A stretch of DNA of 64,000 nucleotides, from positions 4,898,001 to 4,962,000 of the forward strand of contig NZ_CP134223.1 of the NCBI RefSeq assembly GCF_031599675.1, written 5' to 3'. The DNA comes from Paenibacillus pedocola. Lineage in GTDB: Bacteria; Bacillota; Bacilli; Paenibacillales; Paenibacillaceae. The translations under genes were made by a program, and so were the position numbers. Below are positions 8,038-15,651 of the stretch, piece by piece; positions within the stretch are counted from its first letter, which is position 1; every line of letters begins with the position of its first letter. The notes under the pieces were generated by a model, which saw only the letters and a list, made by a program, of their open reading frames with translations, searched no databases and had not been told where the DNA came from.

Positions 8038-10488
8038 TTAACCCACTACAATATTTACAAGCTTGCCGGGAACCGCAATGATTTTACGTACGGTTTTGCC
8101 CTCTACAGCTGCTTTCACATTCGGCAGTGCCAGTGCGTGATCCTGCATTTCCTGCTGGCCCATATCCGCAGCTACCAGTGCACGCTGTACGATCTTGCCG
8201 TTCACCTGTACGACGATTTCAACCTCAGCATCCACCGTCCAGGCTTCTTCATAAGCCGGCCAAGGGACATAGCTGATGCTTCCTTCGTGGCCGAGCAGCT
8301 GCCACAGCTCTTCGGCAATATGCGGCGCCAGCGGCGACAGCATCTGTACGAAGTGCTCTGCCGCTTCCTTGGACAGGCTCTCCTGCTTGTAGGCATCGTT
8401 GATGAAAATCATCAGCTGGCTGATCGCTGTATTGAAGCGCAGGTGTTCGAAATCATCACCCACCTTTTTCAGCGTCTTGTGCCAGGTGCGTTTGAACTCA
8501 TCAGTACCGCCGCCCGCCGTAATTTTTGCGCTGAGGCTGCCGTCTTCGTTCACGAACAGGCGCCATACACGGGAGAGGAAGCGGTGGATGCCTTCCACGC
8601 CTTTTTCATTCCACGGCTTGGTGGCTTCCAGCGGCCCCATGAACATTTCATAGACACGCAGGGTATCTGCCCCGTAGGCTTCCACAATCTCATCCGGGTT
8701 GATGACATTGCCGCGCGATTTACTCATCTTCTCATTGTTGTTCCCCAGGATCATGCCCTGGTTCACCAGCTTGTGGAACGGTTCCTTCGTATCCACTACA
8801 CCGATATCGTACAGCACTTTGTGCCAGAAGCGGGCATACAGTAAGTGAAGCACCGCATGCTCAGCTCCGCCGATGTACAGGTCAACCGGCAGCCATTCCT
8901 TTTGCTTCTCCGGTGAACACAGCTCTTTGTCGTTACGCGGATCGATATAACGCAGGTAGTACCAGCAGCTGCCGGCCCATTGCGGCATGGTGTTGGTCTC
9001 GCGGCGGGCTTTCATGCCGGTCTCCGGATCAACCGTCTCTACCCACTCGGTAACGTTGGCCAGCGGGGATTCGCCGGTACCCGAAGGCTTAATCGCATCT
9101 ACATCCGGCAGCATCAGGGGCAGCTGATCTACTGGAACAGTCTTCATCGTGCCGTCTTCCAGATGCAGAATCGGAATCGGCTCACCCCAGTAGCGCTGGC
9201 GGCTGAACAGCCAGTCGCGCAGGCGGTAGGTTACTTTGCCTTTACCGCTGCCCTTTTCTTCCAGCCAGGCGATCATCTTCGCGATAGCCTCTTTATTCTC
9301 CAGACCATTCAGGAAGTCAGAGTTCACATGCGGGCCGTCGCCAGAGTAGGCTTCTTCCTCCACGTTGCCGCCCTGTACGACTTCGATGATGTTCAGGCCG
9401 AACTGCTTGGCGAACTCCCAGTCACGGGTATCATGTCCCGGAACAGCCATGATCGCTCCGGTACCGTAACCGGCCAGTACATAATCGGCAATCCAGATCG
9501 GCACTTTAGCGCCGTTTACCGGATTAACCGCATAAGCGCCGGTGAATACGCCGCTTTTCTCCTTGGCGAGGTCTGTACGTTCCAGATCACTCTTGCGGGC
9601 TGCTTTGTCGCGGTAGTCTGCAACCGCAGCAGCCTGGGCTTCGGTTGTAATGATATCGACCAGTTTATGCTCAGGTGCCAGCACACAATAGCTTGCTCCG
9701 AACAACGTATCCGGACGGGTAGTGAATACTTCCAGACTCGCCTCATGGCCGTCAATGGCAAAGTTCACTTCCGCACCGGTGGATTTGCCGATCCAGTTGC
9801 GCTGCATATCCTTGATGCTTTCTTCCCAGTCCAGCTCATCCAGATCCTCAAGCAGACGTTCAGCATACTCCGTAATTCTCAGAATCCATTGGCGCATGGG
9901 TCTGCGGACGACAGGATGGCCGCCGCGCTCGCTTTTGCCGTCAATAACCTCTTCATTAGCCAGTACGGTTCCCAGCGCTTCACACCAGTTGACCGATACC
10001 TCTGCCACATAAGCCAATCCGCGGTTGTACAGCTGGATGAAAATCCACTGTGTCCATTTATAATATTCCGGATCCGTTGTGCTGATCTCGCGGTCCCAGT
10101 CATACGAGAAGCCCAGTGATTTGATCTGGCGGCGGAAGTTGTCGATATTTTTGAACGTAATATCGCGCGGATGCTGTCCCGTGTCCATCGCATACTGCTC
10201 TGCCGGAAGACCGAAAGCATCCCAGCCCATCGGATGAAGCACATTGTAGCCGCGCATCCGTTTGTAGCGGGAGATGATATCTGTCGCCGTATACCCTTCC
10301 GGATGGCCTACATGCAGCCCTGCGCCAGAAGGATACGGAAACATATCCAGCGCGTAAAATTTCGGTTTGTCCTGGCTCTCGCCGGTCTTGAAGGTTTTGT
10401 TCTCATCCCAGAATTTCTGCCATTTCGGCTCGATGGTCTGGGCGCGGTAGCCAGCCCCGGCTGCCGTACTTGTCTGATTCTCGCTCAT
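8038..10488 (-). CDS. leuS: leucyl-tRNA synthetase
   Basis: LeuRS charges tRNA-Leu with leucine in the cytoplasm. The 816-residue product shows the class I signatures: the HIGH-type motif in YPSGAGLHVGHPEGYT near residue 55 and the KMSKS loop (NEKMSKSRGNV) in the second half. It also contains the large CP1 editing domain and the anticodon-binding C-terminal region. Length is normal for bacterial LeuRS (about 800-820). ATG 10488 is preceded by AAGGAGGAG. The gene stands alone behind a T-box leader with a leucine codon in its specifier loop and ends in its own terminator. Confidence 0.98.
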   Translation of the reverse strand: MSENQTSTAAGAGYRAQTIEPKWQKFWDENKTFKTGESQDKPKFYALDMFPYPSGAGLHVGHPEGYTATDIISRYKRMRGYNVLHPMGWDAFGLPAEQYAMDTGQHPRDITFKNIDNFRRQIKSLGFSYDWDREISTTDPEYYKWTQWIFIQLYNRGLAYVAEVSVNWCEALGTVLANEEVIDGKSERGGHPVVRRPMRQWILRITEYAERLLEDLDELDWEESIKDMQRNWIGKSTGAEVNFAIDGHEASLEVFTTRPDTLFGASYCVLAPEHKLVDIITTEAQAAAVADYRDKAARKSDLERTDLAKEKSGVFTGAYAVNPVNGAKVPIWIADYVLAGYGTGAIMAVPGHDTRDWEFAKQFGLNIIEVVQGGNVEEEAYSGDGPHVNSDFLNGLENKEAIAKMIAWLEEKGSGKGKVTYRLRDWLFSRQRYWGEPIPILHLEDGTMKTVPVDQLPLMLPDVDAIKPSGTGESPLANVTEWVETVDPETGMKARRETNTMPQWAGSCWYYLRYIDPRNDKELCSPEKQKEWLPVDLYIGGAEHAVLHLLYARFWHKVLYDIGVVDTKEPFHKLVNQGMILGNNNEKMSKSRGNVINPDEIVEAYGADTLRVYEMFMGPLEATKPWNEKGVEGIHRFLSRVWRLFVNEDGSLSAKITAGGGTDEFKRTWHKTLKKVGDDFEHLRFNTAISQLMIFINDAYKQESLSKEAAEHFVQMLSPLAPHIAEELWQLLGHEGSISYVPWPAYEEAWTVDAEVEIVVQVNGKIVQRALVAADMGQQEMQDHALALPNVKAAVEGKTVRKIIAVPGKLVNIVVG

Positions 10489-10526
10489 CTAATTCTCCTC
10501 CTTGGAGTAATGCTGCTTGTAAGTGA

Positions 10527-10612
10527 AAACGGCTTCGCCGTCTTTGAAGGACGGCATCCGTTTTCGCGAGAAATATAAGGGTGATTTATAGCTTAAAATC
10601 TATAAATTCTTA
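10527..10612 (-). other. two hairpins in the leuS leader after the T-box
   Basis: Between the T-box terminator and leuS two further inverted repeats can be seen. One spans 10527-10567 (AAAACGG ... CCGTTTT enclosing CCGTC/GACGG). The other lies at about 10581-10606 (GATTTATAG / CTATAAAT). Neither has a T-run on the minus strand. They may shape leader stability or translation; no known element was recognised. Confidence 0.35.
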
Positions 10613-10614
10613 TA

Positions 10615-10910
10615 TTCGCAAAAAAACCTCCCATCCCTAGCGTATTTACGCTAGGGACGAGAGGTTTGAATTCCCGTGGTACCACCCTAGTTAGCGGCTG
10701 GACATGCTCTGCCTGCCACTCACTTTGACACCCTTTATCGGGGGTGAGGCGACGACGGTTCACACGCCGGACGCTGTAAAAATGTTTTACAGGCACCTGC
10801 GGTTTGCGCCGTTACTCCGAGGTGAGTTCATCCGCTTCGTTAACCGGCTTGCACCTGTACACCGGCTCTCTGAACTAACGTCCAGCGAATTAATACTCCT
10901 CTTCATCGAT
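10615..10910 (-). promoter_or_regulatory. T-box riboswitch (leucine), leuS leader
   Basis: On the minus strand the conserved T-box AGGGTGGTACCACGG lies at 10689-10671. It is followed by a long terminator hairpin and T-run (10666-10619). Stem I begins near 10904 (GAAGAGGAGTA), and its 3' side contains GATGAA-CTC-ACCTC, which puts CTC, a leucine codon, in the specifier loop. Uncharged tRNA-Leu pairing with the specifier and T-box would favour the antiterminator and leuS expression. This follows the well-known T-box mechanism; the secondary structure was read by eye. Confidence 0.93.
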
Positions 10911-10945
10911 AGGTATTTGAAATGCTAATCGTAATATTACACAAT

Positions 10946-10975
10946 ATTATATACAACTTTGTCGTCTATAGTCAA
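10946..10975 (-). promoter_or_regulatory. sigma-A promoter of leuS
   Basis: TTGACT (10975-10970), an 18-nt spacer and a perfect TATAAT (10951-10946) are on the minus strand. The predicted start lies just before the T-box stem I, as expected. Confidence 0.85.
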
Positions 10976-10988
10976 TGTTTTTGCCAGC

Positions 10989-12056
10989 TCATACAGGCTT
11001 ACGCCGGATATAATACGTAAAGATATGCTGTATGACGACTTTTCCGGCTGCAAAGATCGGCACCGCGAGGATTAAGCCGATCATTCCTGCAACCTCCCCG
11101 CCGACCAGCAGGGCAAAAATGATCATCAGCGGATGAAGATGCAGTCTGCGGCCCACCACCTGGGGAGAGATGACATTGCTCTCCAGCATCTGGCACAGCA
11201 TATTCACGACCGCCACCAGCAGCACAAGCCGCAGCGAGACCGTAGTCGCCATCACAATCGCAGGAGCCGCCCCGAGAAACGGGCCCATATAAGGAACGAT
11301 ATTGAACACTGCCACCACGCAGGCAAACAATAGGGCGTACGGCATACCAATAATCGCGTAACCGATATAGGCCAGCACTCCGATGATGAGGCAGACCAGA
11401 AACTGGCCGCGGATATAATTGCCGAGCGCATCATCAATATCCTTCAGCAGCTTCACCATCGACTTGCGGCGGGAGCGGGGCAGACAGGAAACCACCGTCC
11501 GTTCAAATACATCGAAGTCCTTCAATATATAGAAAACAAGAAACGGCACGATAAAGGCGTTGAACAGCAAGCCTATCGTTGTTCCGATATTATCGAGAAA
11601 ATGGGAGATCCCCTCTGCAAGCCGGTTCTCCAATTGAAAAAACCAGTTATTCATTCCTGTTTCTACACCCGGCGGAATCAGCCTGGTATTCATCTTCCGC
11701 ATTAAGCCCTGCGCATGCAGCGTCATTTCCGGCAAATGCTCATTCAGCTCCTCCAGCTGTTCGATGAACATCGGGATCAGGTTAATGGCTATAACGGCAA
11801 GCGTGGTCAGGAATACAGTATAGATGAGCAGCACCGCCACACCCCGCGGCATTTTCCGCCCGGCCAGCATACTGACTACCGGATTCAGTACGTAGGAAAT
11901 GATCATCGCAGCCAGAAAGGGCGCCAGAATCGCTTTTAAAAAAACGAATATCCCATGCAGCATCGGACGGAGCAGCCAGACAAAATATAAAATGATCAGG
12001 GCGAGCAGCACACCGATCATCCAGCGGAACCATTTGCTTTGCGACCATTGCTCCAC
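10989..12056 (-). CDS. AI-2E family transporter (PerM/YtvI type)
   Basis: This 355-residue integral membrane protein has about eight hydrophobic helices. It shows the family pattern: two N-terminal helices (ALIILYFVWLL and the next), a long hydrophilic stretch (about residues 90-150), and a C-terminal block of helices ending in the conserved PYMGPFLGAAPAIVMA and ILAVPIFAAGKVV regions. The family was named after an E. coli protein linked to AI-2 export; other members are ion antiporters or have unknown cargo, so no substrate is assigned. The start is taken as GTG 12056 because AGGAGG lies 6 nt upstream. Frames extending to 12215 would include an unlikely hydrophilic leader. It is transcribed toward leuS's promoter. 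Confidence 0.88.
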   Translation of the reverse strand: MEQWSQSKWFRWMIGVLLALIILYFVWLLRPMLHGIFVFLKAILAPFLAAMIISYVLNPVVSMLAGRKMPRGVAVLLIYTVFLTTLAVIAINLIPMFIEQLEELNEHLPEMTLHAQGLMRKMNTRLIPPGVETGMNNWFFQLENRLAEGISHFLDNIGTTIGLLFNAFIVPFLVFYILKDFDVFERTVVSCLPRSRRKSMVKLLKDIDDALGNYIRGQFLVCLIIGVLAYIGYAIIGMPYALLFACVVAVFNIVPYMGPFLGAAPAIVMATTVSLRLVLLVAVVNMLCQMLESNVISPQVVGRRLHLHPLMIIFALLVGGEVAGMIGLILAVPIFAAGKVVIQHIFTYYIRRKPV

Positions 12057-12155
12057 ATTATCCCTCCTGATCGTATTCAGCCTAAGACAGACATACGATA
12101 TCAGTATGTGTGGGAGGAAAGCAAAATACTCTTGTTGCCTAACAAATAATTGTTT

Positions 12156-12211
12156 TTTGTTATACAGGTTCGAAAGTTGGTATGGTGAACGGAATCGGCC
12201 TTGGCTAAAAT
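12156..12211 (+). promoter_or_regulatory. glucan-regulon operator and promoter, first GH16 gene
   Basis: A direct repeat TTTGTTAT (12156-12163) and GTTGGTAT (12176-12183) has a 20-nt period. It is followed by a -35-like TGGTGA (12183-12188), a 17-nt spacer and TAAAAT (12206-12211). The same layout stands before three other units in the locus. The spacing equals about two DNA turns, as expected for two AraC-type protein monomers. The regulator is inferred to be the YesN-type protein at 17375. Confidence 0.7.
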
Positions 12212-12217
12212 ACATAT

Positions 12218-12232
12218 TGTAAAACGCTTACA
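12218..12232 (+). promoter_or_regulatory. cre-like / LacI-type operator over the transcription start
   Basis: TGTAAAACGCTTACA has perfect 5-bp arms around a CG-containing centre. It lies at the predicted +1 of the first GH16 promoter. It resembles a CcpA cre site but is one nucleotide longer than the usual consensus, so it could also be the target of another LacI-family protein. Catabolite repression of a glucanase is expected. Confidence 0.45.
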
Positions 12233-12255
12233 TTTTGAGGAGGGGTGCAATTATT

Positions 12256-12978
12256 ATGAAAAGGCTAAAAAAATTTTGCGGTGCAGGTCTGACTTTGCTG
12301 CTTGCCGGACTGCTGGCGGGGGCTCCGTCCGTTTCGGCAGCCACCGTCTTTTATGAACCTCTGACCTACTTCAATTCGGCAACCTGGCAAAAAGCCGACG
12401 GCTATTCCAATGGCGGTATGTTTAACTGTACCTGGCGCGCCAACAATATCTCGTTTACCAGCGGAGGACAGCTTCGTTTAGCACTGACCAGCTCCAGCTA
12501 CAATAAGTTTGACGGGGCAGAATACCGTTCTACAAACAAGTATGGCTACGGCAAATATGAGGTCAGCATGATGCCGGCCAAAAACAGCGGAATCGTCTCC
12601 TCCTTCTTCACGTATACCGGTCCTTCCGACGGAACACCATGGGATGAGATTGATATCGAATTCCTTGGCAAGGATACGACTAAAGTACAGTTCAATTATT
12701 ACACTAATGGCGTTGGCGGACATGAAAAGGTTGTCGATCTGGGCTTTGATGCTTCACAGGGTTATCATACGTATGCCTTCGATTGGCAGGCAGGGTCGAT
12801 TAAATGGTACGTGGATGGAGTGCTTAAGCATACGGCCACCAGCAATATTCCCTCCCATGCCGGTAAAATCATGATGAACCTCTGGAACGGTACAGGCGTC
12901 GATTCCTGGCTCGGATCATATAACGGGGCTAATCCGCTGTATGCCTATTACGATTGGTTGAAATATACAGGCAACTAA
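12256..12978 (+). CDS. secreted GH16 beta-glucanase (lichenase type)
   Basis: This 240-residue enzyme has a signal peptide (MKRLKKFCGAGLTLLLAGLL, cleavage likely after SVSA) and then a single GH16 jelly-roll domain filling the rest. The catalytic signature DEIDIEFLG is at residues 130-138, with Glu131 as nucleophile and Glu135 as acid/base. The compact size and DGYSNGGMFNCTWR region match Bacillus/Paenibacillus lichenases, which hydrolyse beta-1,4 bonds next to beta-1,3 bonds in mixed-linkage glucans such as lichenan. The ATG at 12256 follows GAGGAGGGG with normal spacing. A terminator follows, so it is transcribed alone from the operator-bearing promoter. A paralogue lies directly downstream. 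Confidence 0.93.
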   Translation: MKRLKKFCGAGLTLLLAGLLAGAPSVSAATVFYEPLTYFNSATWQKADGYSNGGMFNCTWRANNISFTSGGQLRLALTSSSYNKFDGAEYRSTNKYGYGKYEVSMMPAKNSGIVSSFFTYTGPSDGTPWDEIDIEFLGKDTTKVQFNYYTNGVGGHEKVVDLGFDASQGYHTYAFDWQAGSIKWYVDGVLKHTATSNIPSHAGKIMMNLWNGTGVDSWLGSYNGANPLYAYYDWLKYTGN

Positions 12979-12986
12979 TAGCGAAC

Positions 12987-13019
12987 AAAAGGACCCCGGG
13001 GCTGCACAGGGGTCCTTTT
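12987..13019 (+). terminator. Rho-independent terminator of first GH16 gene
   Basis: The stem AAAAGGACCCC / GGGGTCCTTTT has its own T-run. It lies just after the stop codon and separates the two lichenase genes into two units. Confidence 0.85.
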
Positions 13020-13048
13020 GCATCTGTTCAAAACCGTTATCTTCAGAA

Positions 13049-13104
13049 TTTGTTATCCGGATTGACACATTGGTATGGCGGCTGCAGCCGTCATTCAGTA
13101 CGAT
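13049..13104 (+). promoter_or_regulatory. glucan-regulon operator and promoter, second GH16 gene
   Basis: TTTGTTAT (13049-13056) and ATTGGTAT (13069-13076) are 20 nt apart. They are followed by a weak -35 (TGGCGG, 13076-13081), a 17-nt spacer and TACGAT (13099-13104). The geometry is identical to the other three sites of the locus. The poor -35 and -10 fit an activator-dependent promoter. Confidence 0.7.
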
Positions 13105-13136
13105 ATTAGCAAGAAAACATCACAGGAGGAACAGGT

Positions 13137-13889
13137 TTGATACGCAGCAGGTTAATCCAAACATTCGCAGCGGTTGCAGCTCTCTCGGCCGCTGTATGGG
13201 GAATATGGGCTTTCACTTCAGCATCCGGCTCAGAAGCCGGGAGCGTCAAAGACAATTTCACCACATTCAACACGGAGTTCTGGAAGAAAACGGATGGCTA
13301 TTCTAATGGAGATATGTTCAACTGCACCTGGCGCGAGGACAACGTTTCTTTCGCCGGGAATGGCCTCATGACCCTGTCGCTCACCAGCCCGTCTCCGGGA
13401 GAGTACGACGGTGCAGAGTACCGTTCGCTGGACAAGTACAGCTATGGCCGGTATGAAATCCGGATGAAGCCGGCGGCCCATCCAGGTGTGGTGTCCTCTT
13501 TCTTCACTTATACCGGCCCCTCGGAAGGCGAGCCTTGGGACGAAATCGACATTGAATTTTTGGGCAAAAATACACGGCAGGTCCAGCTTAATTACTTCAC
13601 TGACGGAACAGGGGGGCACGAGCAGGTGATTGACCTCGGCTTTGACGCCTCACAGGAATTCCACTGGTACGCCTTCGACTGGAAGAGGGATTCCATTACC
13701 TGGTACATCGACGGCCGGCCCGTTCACACAGCCACCGAGAACATCCCCTCCACCCCGGGCCGCATGATGATGAACCTCTGGAACGGAACCGGTGTGGACT
13801 CCTGGCTGGAGCCGTTTGACGGCAAGGTCCCGCTCCACGCTTACTATGACCAGTTCCGCTATATTCCGGATCAAGCGTCGGGCGAGTAA
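13137..13889 (+). CDS. second GH16 beta-glucanase (lichenase type), secreted or membrane-anchored
   Basis: This 250-residue paralogue of the preceding enzyme shares the DGYSNG, FNCTWR and DEIDIEFLGK blocks. Its catalytic pair is Glu136/Glu140 in DEIDIEFLG (135-143). The N-terminus has a hydrophobic stretch (about residues 8-26) but no clear Ala-X-Ala site, so it may stay membrane-bound or be cleaved inefficiently. The gene begins with TTG at 13137, 7 nt after AGGAGG; no ATG competes. The locus has thus duplicated the lichenase and given each copy its own operator-bearing promoter. Different localisation or linkage preference is possible but cannot be read here. Confidence 0.9.
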   Translation: MIRSRLIQTFAAVAALSAAVWGIWAFTSASGSEAGSVKDNFTTFNTEFWKKTDGYSNGDMFNCTWREDNVSFAGNGLMTLSLTSPSPGEYDGAEYRSLDKYSYGRYEIRMKPAAHPGVVSSFFTYTGPSEGEPWDEIDIEFLGKNTRQVQLNYFTDGTGGHEQVIDLGFDASQEFHWYAFDWKRDSITWYIDGRPVHTATENIPSTPGRMMMNLWNGTGVDSWLEPFDGKVPLHAYYDQFRYIPDQASGE

Positions 13890-13908
13890 AAATTCCCGGC
13901 GCCATTCC

Positions 13909-13944
13909 GACAAGAAACCGCCTTAATCAAGGCGGTTTCTTGTC
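13909..13944. terminator. bidirectional terminator between GH16 and binding-protein genes
   Basis: A perfect 16-bp hairpin (GACAAGAAACCGCCTT / AAGGCGGTTTCTTGTC, loop AATC) stands between two convergent genes. The T-runs are short, so efficiency may be moderate. Confidence 0.75.
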
Positions 13945-13954
13945 CCTGCGGCAA

Positions 13955-15535
13955 TTAGTGGCGGCTGCGGTCCCAGGCATTGACCTCTGAGGTTTCGGTT
14001 AATCCCCCGTAGGCTCTCCATTTGCCGACAAATTCGTCAAATTCCCCGATGCCGCTGTCCGCAAAGATGATTTTTTGATAGCTTTTTTGTTCCAGCTTTT
14101 TCAGTAGCTCCCCGGCGCTCTTCATCGTCACGGTTGGCGGTCCAGTGAACTGCTCCTTACGGGAAGCCTCCTTCTGGCCGAGCAGCACGGGAGCTATGTC
14201 CTCCGGAATTTCCTTGATGACCTTGGAAGGAATTCTCGCTCCATCGAAGGTCAGCGTGTAAGAAGCGACCCGGATGCCGCCCATCGGCAGAGCAGAAGGC
14301 ATAATGGTCGGACTGCCGTCGACGATGGTCCAATCATATCCCTCTGCAAGACCATTGACGAATTCGCCGGTCGAGGTAGCGTATGAATCAAACAAATAAT
14401 TCTGATAGGTAAAGAAGATTTCAGGATGCTTCATCTTCTTGTTAATCAGAATAGCACCGTTGACAGGCAAGGTGCCTCTTCTCATGGCGGTGCCGTCCGG
14501 TCCGGAAGGTATGGCGACAGCCTGGACGCGTGCCTGCGGGTCTGTATCGGTCAGGAAGGATAAGGGCCACCCGCGCATCCAGTACGGACCGGCAATGATG
14601 CCGGCCTTGCCCGAAACGAACAGATTGGCGGCGCCTTCTTCATCCAGCCATGCACTGTCGGTGGACAAGTATCCTTGCCCCACCCAATGCTTCATGAGTG
14701 CGACAGCCTTCCGGGCGCCTGGCAGCACGGACCCGTATTCCAGTGTTCCGTCGCTCCGGCGGTTCCATTGCTCAGGAACCGTGCCGAACGCGCCAAAAAT
14801 CCAGCTGCTGTCGCCCATCCAGGTATTGGCACCATTCCTGAAGCCGACTGCGAGGCCGTAAGTATCCTTAAGACCGTTGCCGTCCGGGTCCCGGTTAACA
14901 AAGGCATCCATGACCCGTTCCAGTTCGTCCAGAGTCCGCGGGGCTGCCAGATTCAGCTTGTCCAGCCAATCCTGGCGGATCCAGAGCAGCGGATCGGAGT
15001 TATATTCATAGTCCATGATTGGAATTGCATACTTGTGTCCGTCCCGCACGAAGGGATCCCACGCCGAGGGGTCCTCGGCCACGGCCTTCTTCCACACCGC
15101 GGAAGCATATTTTTCAAATAAACTGCCTATTTCCATGAACTGCCCGGAATCAATCAGTTCCTGGATGATATCGGCATCCCTTGTCGTTACAACATCGGGC
15201 ATATTGCCTTTGGCCAGTTCAAGCCTCAGCTTGTTGGCATAGGTCTCGGAGGTGCCGGAGATGGTCCATAGATAACGGATGCGGATACCCAGCCGTTCCT
15301 CAGCCCATGTCGTATGCACGTTATGTTCCAGGCTTTCGCCCTTCTTAAAGGTCAGATTGGGGTTGACGGAGCCTACTGTATACAGATCTACAGAAGGAAT
15401 ATATCTGCCTTCACTGACTTCGAAATGAGGCGTTAAGCTCTCCTGGGAAGCTTCCGGGAGACTTTCGCCGGTGCTCTGGAAGCCGCAACCCGACAACGTC
15501 AGGAGCAGTATGAATAGCGATACACGGATTTTCAT
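13955..15535 (-). CDS. extracellular solute-binding lipoprotein (sugar ABC family)
   Basis: This 526-residue lipoprotein has a short signal (MKIRVSLFILLLTLSGC) with the lipobox Cys at residue 17. It has the family 1 sugar-binding protein fold of the LipO/YtcQ type common in Paenibacillus. No permease genes are adjacent. Instead it stands divergently next to a YesM-type kinase, with overlapping promoters. Such orphan binding proteins can load a transporter encoded elsewhere, or may present ligand to the kinase. A more usual binding protein for the nearby permeases is encoded at 23890. The ligand is probably an oligosaccharide, inferred from context. Confidence 0.88.
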   Translation of the reverse strand: MKIRVSLFILLLTLSGCGFQSTGESLPEASQESLTPHFEVSEGRYIPSVDLYTVGSVNPNLTFKKGESLEHNVHTTWAEERLGIRIRYLWTISGTSETYANKLRLELAKGNMPDVVTTRDADIIQELIDSGQFMEIGSLFEKYASAVWKKAVAEDPSAWDPFVRDGHKYAIPIMDYEYNSDPLLWIRQDWLDKLNLAAPRTLDELERVMDAFVNRDPDGNGLKDTYGLAVGFRNGANTWMGDSSWIFGAFGTVPEQWNRRSDGTLEYGSVLPGARKAVALMKHWVGQGYLSTDSAWLDEEGAANLFVSGKAGIIAGPYWMRGWPLSFLTDTDPQARVQAVAIPSGPDGTAMRRGTLPVNGAILINKKMKHPEIFFTYQNYLFDSYATSTGEFVNGLAEGYDWTIVDGSPTIMPSALPMGGIRVASYTLTFDGARIPSKVIKEIPEDIAPVLLGQKEASRKEQFTGPPTVTMKSAGELLKKLEQKSYQKIIFADSGIGEFDEFVGKWRAYGGLTETSEVNAWDRSRH

Positions 15536-15569
15536 GGAACACCTGCTTTTCGTAAAATACTGGGGAGTT

Positions 15570-15618
15570 GAACCGATTGTATCACAATCGTCTTCAGCAT
15601 CGTGTGATACACTGCTTT
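15570..15618. promoter_or_regulatory. back-to-back promoters for binding protein and sensor kinase
   Basis: TGTGATACAAT on the minus strand and TGTGATACACT on the plus strand (shared inverted arms 15578-15586 and 15603-15611) look like two extended -10 elements (TG-A-TACANT) pointing outward. Each would give a leader of about 35 nt before its gene. The near-identity also makes a palindromic operator possible. Confidence 0.45.
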
Positions 15619-15651
15619 TAATAGATTGAAGTCTTTGTAAAGGATGATCTT

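Noticed and set aside
8980..10119. 379-codon plus-strand open frame inside leuS
   Set aside because: Opposite-strand shadow of leuS; no domain and no ribosome site.
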